Assembly: GCA_964355115.1 (NCBI GenBank)
Contig: CAYHCQ010000078.1
Span: 1 to 16,074, forward strand
Length of the DNA: 16,074 bases
Source: JANXZO01 sp964355115
GTDB lineage: Bacteria; Bacteroidota; Bacteroidia; Bacteroidales; FEN-979
Direction of reading: 5' to 3'
Shown: in pieces, positions 14,496 through 16,074 of the stretch
Layout of the letters: each line of letters opens with the position of its first letter
Position numbering within the stretch: the stretch's first letter is position 1
The notes under the pieces: generated by a model
Databases searched by the model: none
Told to the model about the DNA's origin: nothing
Seen by the model: only the letters and a program-made list of their open reading frames with translations
Made by a program: the position numbers and the translations under genes

Positions 14496-16074
14496 ATGAA
14501 AATTTGTATCAGAGTTTTTCTTTTCATTATAATGGTTGTCAATGCTACTTTGATATTTAGCCAAGATATCAATACCGATTTTCAACAGGCCGGCGATTAC
14601 TTCAAACAGGGCAGATATGATGAAGCAGGAAAATTATACGAAAAATGGTTGCCATCGGTCAAAGAAACCAATGGGGAGAATGACACTACTCTTTATAATA
14701 GACTTGTTGCCTGGGCAGGGATCTGTTTCTATCGTTCTGGTGCGTTTGAAAAAGCCGAATTCTTCCTGAAGGAATCGATGAGGATTAATAAAGAAGCCTT
14801 TGGTGAAAACCATCTTTCTTATAGTCGTGATTTGTTCAATTTAGCTTCTCTGTATTTTGATATAGGTCAATTTGATAAGGCTGAACCTCTGATAAAAGAT
14901 GCACTGAGAATAACGAAAGAATCTCTTGGTGAAAAACATTCTGATTATGGTAAATGTCTAAGTTCCCTTGCAAATATTTATATTGCTAAGGACCTGTTCG
15001 AAAAAGCGGAGCCAATGATGTTAGAGGCATTACGCATTACTAAAACATCGCTTGGTGAAAATCATTCAGATTATGGAGATTGTTTAAACTCATTATCACA
15101 ATTATATTGCGCTATGGGGCGATATAAGGAGGCTGAATCATTGATGAATGAAGCGATTATCATTTCTAAAGTTAACCTTGGCGAAAATCATCCTTCCTAC
15201 GGCCGTGATTTATTTTTCTTATCTCAATTGTACGAAAACGAAGGGCAATATGAGAAAGCTGAATCCTTGAAAAAAGATGCAATAAGAATTATTAAAGTAT
15301 CTCTTGGGGAGAATCATATAGACTATGGAAATTGCTTAAATTCCTTGGCAATACTTTATAAAAGTTTGGGTCGATATTCTGAAGCTGAACCTTTGATTAG
15401 AAAGGCAATGCAAATAGTGAAAGTGGCAATTGGTGAGAATAATTCAGATTATGTTAGTTGCTTAAATTCTTTAGCAAAATTATATCAAGAAATGGGCATG
15501 TATGATAAAGCCTTGGAATATTTGATTAAGGCAATTCAAATTACGAAAGTAATTTCTGGGGAAAATCACTCATCGTATGCTCTTCTATTAAATAATTTGG
15601 CCGGTATATATTTGGATTTAGACAATAATGAGTTAGCAATTTCACTGATGAAAGAGGCAATGCGCATTGATAAAGAATTCTTTAGCGAAAATCATCAGAT
15701 CTATGGCACAGATCTGCATAATATCGCTCAACTATATCAGTCAATGGGCCGTTATAATTTGGCGGAACCTTTGTTAATAGAAGCAATAAAAATATTCACA
15801 AAGTCCGATGATACGAATCCACTTCTCTATGGAAATGCAATTGCTAGCCTTGGAATGTTATATTTAAATATGGGGAGGTTTGTTCAGGCTTTGCCACTTA
15901 TGCAGGAGGCAATGCAAATAGAAAAAAACACTCTGGGAGAGAATCACCCTTCCTATGGAATTCGTTTAAACAATTTGGCTCAGTTGTATTCTAATATGGG
16001 TAGATATGATGAGGCTGTTAGTTTAATGAGAGAATCAATACGATTAAATAAGGAATCAACAGGGGACGACAATC
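14496..16074 (+). CDS. Secreted kinesin-light-chain-like TPR repeat protein, 3'-truncated
   Basis: The frame is open from the ATG at 14496 to the window end, 526 codons, and the true end lies beyond. A signal peptide is evident (MKICIRVFLFIIMVVNATLI, cut probably after FSQ). After an initial TPR (DYFKQGRYDEAGKLYEKW) the protein is an array of 42-residue TPR_12/kinesin-light-chain-type repeats with consensus LGENHxSYGxxLNxLAxLYxx, then MGRYxEAEPLMxEAxxIxK. The G-E-N-H landmark falls at residues 103, 145, 187 and so on to 523, without any insertion. In Bacteroidota such arrays often precede a CHAT caspase-like protease domain; whether one follows here lies outside the window. It is 54 bp after the FRG gene and possibly co-transcribed. 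No ribosome site is visible. Confidence 0.88.
   Translation, partial: MKICIRVFLFIIMVVNATLIFSQDINTDFQQAGDYFKQGRYDEAGKLYEKWLPSVKETNGENDTTLYNRLVAWAGICFYRSGAFEKAEFFLKESMRINKEAFGENHLSYSRDLFNLASLYFDIGQFDKAEPLIKDALRITKESLGEKHSDYGKCLSSLANIYIAKDLFEKAEPMMLEALRITKTSLGENHSDYGDCLNSLSQLYCAMGRYKEAESLMNEAIIISKVNLGENHPSYGRDLFFLSQLYENEGQYEKAESLKKDAIRIIKVSLGENHIDYGNCLNSLAILYKSLGRYSEAEPLIRKAMQIVKVAIGENNSDYVSCLNSLAKLYQEMGMYDKALEYLIKAIQITKVISGENHSSYALLLNNLAGIYLDLDNNELAISLMKEAMRIDKEFFSENHQIYGTDLHNIAQLYQSMGRYNLAEPLLIEAIKIFTKSDDTNPLLYGNAIASLGMLYLNMGRFVQALPLMQEAMQIEKNTLGENHPSYGIRLNNLAQLYSNMGRYDEAVSLMRESIRLNKESTGDDN
14802..16073. repeat. Coding tandem repeat, exact 126-bp period, at least ten units
   Basis: Landmark codons for the G-E-N-H turn begin at 14802, 14928, 15054, 15180, 15306, 15432, 15558, 15684, 15810, 15936 and 16062, always 126 bp apart. 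The units are diverged at the DNA level but share short words such as GAAAATCAT and TTGGC-CA-TTATAT. Two units have changed landmarks (SENH at 15684, DTNP at 15810), but length is kept. Confidence 0.9.

Noticed and set aside
14802..16073. Possible CRISPR array or satellite because of the regular 126-bp spacing.
   Set aside because: The units are diverged, continuously coding and match 42-residue TPRs; there are no identical repeats separated by unique spacers.

Overview
The window looks like a chromosomal segment of a Bacteroidota bacterium, probably Bacteroidales-like. Three gene starts have the Bacteroidota -7 promoter box TAnnTTTG upstream, most starts lack a clear Shine-Dalgarno, and the protein families (HAE1-type RND pump, DUF4407, GT-C transferase with a DEvYYW/DHPP signature, long kinesin-light-chain-like TPR arrays) are common in that phylum. 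No tRNA, rRNA, insertion sequence, integrase or CRISPR array was seen.

Left part (1-7738, all genes on +, mostly GC-rich). It opens with an RND efflux pump truncated at its 5' end. Then come a more AT-rich hicA-hicB toxin-antitoxin pair, an Nramp Mn2+/Fe2+ transporter (MntH), a PHP-domain protein anchored by a membrane helix at each end, and a polytopic ArnT/GT39-like glycosyltransferase. Short 8-bp tandem repeats (three units each) sit exactly against the start and the stop of the glycosyltransferase gene.

Right part (7782-16074, AT-rich, accessory in character). Five genes lie on the minus strand. In transcription order they are a PLD-family nuclease fused to Ig-like modules, a DUF4407 membrane/coiled-coil protein, a small secreted protein with a GTYVxPYYRSAPDGNPYNN-type motif, a secreted M48-like metalloprotease with TPRs, and a membrane-anchored YbjN-like protein. 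Divergent from these, on +, are an FRG-domain protein and a long secreted TPR protein that runs off the window end in perfect 126-bp repeats.

The most interesting signal is a 29-bp element found upstream of the PLD gene and of the small secreted gene on the minus strand (24 of 29 identical). Its CTGGTACAAAT half recurs upstream of the YbjN-like gene. This suggests that the minus-strand genes, scattered over 5 kb, form one regulon. With the PLD nuclease, DUF4407 and the adjacent FRG gene, the region is a candidate uncharacterised stress or defence locus. That function is an inference from context only.
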